In this document: positions 6,620 through 8,921 of the stretch, piece by piece
Layout: every line of letters begins with the position of its first letter
Position numbering within the stretch: position 1 is the stretch's first letter
DNA from: Thiotrichaceae bacterium
GTDB lineage: Bacteria > Pseudomonadota > Gammaproteobacteria > Thiotrichales > Thiotrichaceae
Assembly: GCA_027009095.1 (NCBI GenBank)
Contig: JALVDG010000318.1
Span: forward strand, 1 to 8,921
Direction: 5' to 3'
Length of the DNA: 8,921 nt
Notes under the pieces: model-generated
Told to the model about the DNA's origin: nothing
What the model saw: the letters and a program-made list of their open reading frames with translations, nothing else
Database searches by the model: none
Made by a program: the position numbers and the translations under genes

Positions 6620-6738
6620 AAACATTCTTCATTTTTAAGCTTATTTTTATAAGTGTTTTTCCTGATTCAGGTTTTAATTAAAGTGAAGAGGTGCCGCAAA
6701 GGGCTGGCGGTTATATCAATTAAAGTGGAGACTTAGGG

Positions 6739-6939
6739 ATGTTAATTTTAACGCGTAGAGTTGGAGAAACTCTGATGATAGGGGATGATATCAGCGTAAC
6801 CGTTTTGGGGGTTAAAGGGAATCAGGTTCGTATCGGTATTGATGCGCCAAGAAATGTGGCTGTTCATCGTGAAGAGATTTATGAGCGAATTAAAAATGAA
6901 GCACTGCATCTAGTTGATGACGAGAAGTTTGCAAGCTAA
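6739..6939 (+). CDS. csrA: Carbon storage regulator CsrA (RsmA)
   Basis: CsrA is a small dimeric RNA-binding protein that controls translation and stability of many mRNAs by binding GGA motifs, often over the Shine-Dalgarno; it governs carbon metabolism, motility and biofilm in gammaproteobacteria. The 66 residues are typical. [16 protein letters not shown] and [15 protein letters not shown] match E. coli CsrA almost residue for residue. The RNA-contacting residues Leu4, Arg6 and Arg44 ([12 protein letters not shown]) are all present. The acidic C-terminal tail is variable in the family. The start has a good GGAG Shine-Dalgarno at 6727-6730, eight bases before the ATG. GGA triplets at 6727-6729 and 6737-6739 overlap the ribosome binding site and start codon, so autoregulation is likely. 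The gene appears monocistronic and ends in a strong terminator. Confidence 0.98.
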   Translation: MLILTRRVGETLMIGDDISVTVLGVKGNQVRIGIDAPRNVAVHREEIYERIKNEALHLVDDEKFAS

Positions 6940-7016
6940 TAGCATCAGTTATTGAGATTTATTTTATAAATCACTTTCTGCTCCTCGCAGGTACTACTTA
7001 TATACGTTATGATCTT

Positions 7017-7055
7017 AAGGAGTGATAATTTTATGAATTATCACTCCTTTTGTTG
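7017..7055 (+). terminator. Intrinsic terminator of csrA
   Basis: AAGGAGTGATAATT (7017-7030) and its perfect complement (7036-7049) form a 14-bp stem with the five-base loop TTATG, followed by TTGTTG. It lies 77 bases after the csrA stop and before the next gene. It is one of the longest perfect hairpins in the window. Confidence 0.82.
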
Positions 7056-7094
7056 TATTTGGGTTTTATGACTTTAAGTGTGGGGTATTTGTTT

Positions 7095-7508
7095 ATGTTA
7101 GATTATCTTTTTTTTAATCAATCGGTTGCGGATGAATTTATTGATTTTATGAATCAACATAAACTCAAATGGACTCAAGAGACTGAAAAAATACAAAACG
7201 CCATTGTGCTAAAAACATCTGAAGATATTGAGGATGATTTGTGGGATAGTTTAGATAACATTTATGATGAATTAAGCGATAAAGATGCTAAGTTAAGCGA
7301 TAACAAGGCGACCGATAGTGATGCCACAGATACGGCAGGTGTGTATATTCAGTTGAAAGATGGTAGTCAAACAATTGCAAAAGTTAATCCAGAAGTCATG
7401 AATCGCATGTTAGATGTGATCAGCATGGATGAGTTTAATGACTTTGTTGAAGCCATTGTAACAAGTGTTGAGTCTCCTGATGACTCTGCTATTTGTAAGA
7501 AAAAATAA
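7095..7508 (+). CDS. Acidic hypothetical protein (MLDYLFF-type N-terminus)
   Basis: I do not recognise a function. I start it at the ATG at 7095 (137 residues, MLDYLFFNQSVADEFIDFM), which has GGGG at 7082-7085 nine bases upstream. The frame is open back to 7050, but those codons lie in the tail of the csrA terminator; an ATG at 7068 is the alternative. The N-terminal half looks alpha/beta (DYLFF; KWTQETEKIQNAIVLKT), followed by an acidic helix (DIEDDLWDSLDNIYDEL). A low-complexity linker follows with a seven-residue repeat (ELSDKDA, KLSDNKA, TDSDATD). The C-terminal domain starts GVYIQLKDGSQTIAKVNPEVMNRMLDVISMDEFNDFVEAIV, a strand-turn-strand then helices. I have an impression of similar uncharacterised gammaproteobacterial proteins but cannot name a family. 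No signal peptide or membrane segment is seen from this start. It converges on nadK with four bases between stops. Confidence 0.75.
   Translation: MLDYLFFNQSVADEFIDFMNQHKLKWTQETEKIQNAIVLKTSEDIEDDLWDSLDNIYDELSDKDAKLSDNKATDSDATDTAGVYIQLKDGSQTIAKVNPEVMNRMLDVISMDEFNDFVEAIVTSVESPDDSAICKKK
7272..7303 (+). repeat. Short tandem duplication inside the acidic protein gene
   Basis: TTAAGCGATAA occurs at 7272-7282 and again at 7293-7303, a period of 21 bases or seven codons. It encodes ELSDKDA followed by KLSDNKA, with a looser third unit TDSDATD. The reading frame is kept, as in replication slippage in a flexible linker. Confidence 0.7.
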
Positions 7509-7512
7509 GGAG

Positions 7513-8379
7513 TTATGGACTTACGCTCCAACCGAGTTTATTTCTTAAAATTCTATAATAGTCATATTCTTCAGGATGGATGAGTACTAGCTTGTGTTGC
7601 GCTTGTTTGATATTAACTTTATCACCTGCTTGTAGTTCGATATTTGCTTGTCCATCAAAAGATACGCGAGCGTTTACATGGCGACTTTCACATAAGCTAA
7701 TCTCAATAATGCCTTTATTACTGACAACGATGGGGCGATTACTCAATGTATGTGGGCAGATTGGCACAAGAACAAGTGCATCAAGACCTGGGTGTAAAAT
7801 AGGCCCTCCACCCGATAAAGAATAAGCCGTTGATCCCGTAGGGGTAGCAATAACAATACCATCGGCACGTTGACGGTTCACAAAGCTACCATCAATATGC
7901 GTATTAAACTCGATCATGCGAATATCATTACGAACATGTACAACAACATCATTTAATGCATTACCCTCTCCAAGCAAGGTGTTTTCTCTAAAAACACTTG
8001 CATGTAGGAGTGAGCGAGTTTCTTTTATATACTTTCCATCAAAAATATTATGCAGTTGAGAAATAATTTGCTCAGGAGAAATATCAACAAGAAACCCAAG
8101 GCGACCTAAATTAATACCAATGATAGGAATATTGTACTCACTTAAAAAGCGTCCTGTCTGCAATAAAGTGCCATCGCCACCAACAACAATTGCAATATCA
8201 ATATTTGCCACAATATTTTTATTATCAAGTGCATTTAAATTTAAGAATTTTGCAGAACTTTTGTCTGCATAAACAGGAAAATTATATTGCTTAAAAAAAT
8301 CATGCAATGTCTCTAAAGCCGTTTTGATGCGATCATCATTATCTTTAGAGAATAAACCAATAGCAGAAAAAGTAGTCAT
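7513..8379 (-). CDS. nadK: NAD kinase
   Basis: NadK phosphorylates NAD to NADP with ATP in the cytoplasm and is the main source of NADP. The 288 residues are normal for the gammaproteobacterial enzyme. Diagnostic motifs are: GGDGT (67-71) in IAIVVGGDGTLLQTGR; GINLGRLGFLVDI (88-100); EGNALNDVVV (138-147), carrying the conserved Asn-Asp pair that binds NAD; and RADGIVIATPTGSTAYSLSGGGPI (171-194). The C-terminal part has SNRPIVVS and VSFDGQ, as expected. The ATG at 8379 is the first in frame and gives a normal N-terminus; its Shine-Dalgarno is weak. It is divergent from hrcA, with 116 bases between the starts, and convergent with the acidic protein gene. Confidence 0.96.
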   Translation of the reverse strand: MTTFSAIGLFSKDNDDRIKTALETLHDFFKQYNFPVYADKSSAKFLNLNALDNKNIVANIDIAIVVGGDGTLLQTGRFLSEYNIPIIGINLGRLGFLVDISPEQIISQLHNIFDGKYIKETRSLLHASVFRENTLLGEGNALNDVVVHVRNDIRMIEFNTHIDGSFVNRQRADGIVIATPTGSTAYSLSGGGPILHPGLDALVLVPICPHTLSNRPIVVSNKGIIEISLCESRHVNARVSFDGQANIELQAGDKVNIKQAQHKLVLIHPEEYDYYRILRNKLGWSVSP

Positions 8380-8399
8380 AATATAAGTATTATCATCTT

Positions 8400-8428
8400 G
8401 TTATTGACGGAAGCTAGTACTCCATCAA
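8400..8428 (-). promoter_or_regulatory. Possible nadK promoter
   Basis: On the minus strand TTGATG (8428-8423) is followed after 17 bases by AATAAC (8405-8400), each matching four of six consensus positions. It would start transcription near 8393, a very short leader. If real, the 8414-8450 palindrome overlaps it. Weak evidence. Confidence 0.3.
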
Positions 8429-8450
8429 ACCAAACTTGTTGGAGTACTAG
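8414..8450. promoter_or_regulatory. CIRCE-like palindrome between nadK and hrcA
   Basis: CTAGTACTCCA (8414-8424) and TGGAGTACTAG (8440-8450) are perfect 11-base inverted repeats; inside them CAA (8426-8428) can pair with TTG (8436-8438) past a T-T mismatch. Each nine-base outer arm differs from the CIRCE arm TTAGCACTC at two positions, symmetrically in both arms. The arms are 19 bases apart rather than nine. Neither strand has a T-run after it, so it is not a terminator. Its place just upstream of hrcA suggests an operator. Confidence 0.55.
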
Positions 8451-8495
8451 TGTCATAGCCTTAATTTTATACATCATATCAGGAACATGCTCCTT

Positions 8496-8921
8496 ATGCC
8501 CAGACACATACCCGATTTGAATGACCGTGCTAAACACTTATTAAAAGTCTTGGTAGAAGGGTATATCGAAGATGGACAACCCGTTGCATCAACGGCATTA
8601 GCTCGGCGCAGTGGCTTAAACCTTAGCTCTGCAACCATACGAAATGTAATGGCATCTCTTGAAAAAAAGGGATATATACACGCTCCCCACACCTCTGCTG
8701 GACGAGTTCCAACCTCTCGTGGATATCGCATATTTGTCGATACCATGGTGAATGTAAACCCACTTGACGGACAAGTTTTAAGTGCACTTCAAGCGACCCT
8801 TAACAACTCCCAACAGTCTATCGATGGTTTAATTCAATCAGCCTCAGGTGTACTGTCTGGTATTACCCAGCTAGCAGGAATTATCAGTATTCCTCGATCA
8901 GAAGCAATTGCAATTCGTCAT
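8496..8921 (+). CDS. hrcA: Heat-inducible transcription repressor HrcA, 5' part only (3'-truncated by the window)
   Basis: HrcA binds the CIRCE operator and represses chaperone genes such as groESL and dnaK; GroEL keeps it active. The 142 codons present cover the N-terminal winged-helix domain and the start of the sensory domain of a protein usually about 340-350 residues long. Recognisable segments are LNDRAKHLLKVLVEGYIEDGQPVAS, the DNA-binding SGLNLSSATIRNVMASLEKKGYIHAPHTSAGRVPTSRGYRIFVD, and the IISIPRSEAI that leads into the GAF-like domain. Two ATGs compete. AGGA (8481-8484) is two bases from the ATG at 8487 and eleven from the one at 8496; I prefer 8496 because two bases is too close. 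The frame is open to the right edge, so the gene looks intact. Heat-shock genes such as grpE often follow hrcA, but nothing beyond is visible. Confidence 0.95.
   Translation, partial: MPRHIPDLNDRAKHLLKVLVEGYIEDGQPVASTALARRSGLNLSSATIRNVMASLEKKGYIHAPHTSAGRVPTSRGYRIFVDTMVNVNPLDGQVLSALQATLNNSQQSIDGLIQSASGVLSGITQLAGIISIPRSEAIAIRH

Larger units (their letters stand above)
6296..6738 (+). promoter_or_regulatory. Non-coding gap holding the csrA leader
   Basis: I find no convincing gene in these 443 bases. The first half is very AT-rich and contains a 10-bp inverted repeat (6452-6461 and 6493-6502). The second half holds two hairpins with GGA in the loop (6558-6574 and 6603-6619) and a GC-rich hairpin, GCCGC (6693-6697) with GCGGT (6707-6711). 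The csrA Shine-Dalgarno GGAG is at 6727-6730. No clear sigma70 promoter was located, and the csrA transcription start is therefore unknown. Confidence 0.6.

Noticed and set aside
6639..6660. AT-rich hairpin CTTAT/ATAAG followed by TGTTTTT, possibly ending a small RNA with the GGA hairpins
   Set aside because: The stem is five pairs and nearly all A-U, too weak to call a terminator. The GGA hairpins are better explained as csrA leader.
6691..6711. GCCGCAAAGGGC resembling part of a c-di-GMP-I riboswitch
   Set aside because: Only a short string is similar. The flanking conserved blocks and second helix of that aptamer are absent.
8474..8746. Minus-strand ORF of 90 codons opposite hrcA
   Set aside because: It lies antisense to the conserved DNA-binding domain of HrcA and has no ribosome binding site or recognisable domain.

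Overview
This is an AT-rich stretch of bacterial chromosome carrying housekeeping genes. The gene set (rarA, htpX, an HTS-family metA, rhlB, csrA, nadK, hrcA) and the protein sequences point to a gammaproteobacterium. RhlB, RarA and CsrA are close to what I know of the E. coli proteins by eye. The metA type (N-terminus MPLVAHSKLP) is one I associate with sulfur-oxidising or methylotrophic gammaproteobacteria rather than enterics. I cannot place the organism below class. I see no insertion sequence, phage gene, CRISPR array, tRNA or rRNA.

Layout. 2-367 (+): a small lysine-tailed protein, probably cut by the left edge. 400-1704 (+): rarA. 1808-2725 (+): htpX, with its own extended -10 promoter. 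2735-2757: a bidirectional terminator shared by the convergent htpX and metA. 2756-3829 (-): metA. 3860-4014 (-): the metA control region. 4039-4881 (-): an orphan kinase-like P-loop protein. 4973-6295 (+): rhlB, divergent from it. 6296-6738: a 443-base non-coding gap, largely the csrA leader. 6739-6939 (+): csrA with a strong terminator. 7095-7508 (+): an acidic protein of unknown function. 7513-8379 (-): nadK, convergent with it. 8496-8921 (+): the 5' part of hrcA, divergent from nadK and running off the right edge.

The most interesting part is regulation. The metA leader contains a sequence matching a SAM-II (metA-motif) riboswitch. It lies between a good sigma70 promoter and an intrinsic terminator just before the metA ribosome binding site. 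The 3' strand of the aptamer (GCTAAAG) is complementary to the 5' arm of the terminator (CTTTAGT), so a complete transcriptional OFF switch for methionine synthesis can be read from the sequence. The csrA leader has GGA motifs in hairpin loops and at the Shine-Dalgarno, as expected for CsrA autoregulation. Between nadK and hrcA is a perfect 11-bp palindrome whose arms resemble the HrcA operator CIRCE, but with a spacer ten bases longer than the canonical nine.

Three proteins have no function I can name: the lysine-tailed protein, the P-loop protein and the acidic protein.
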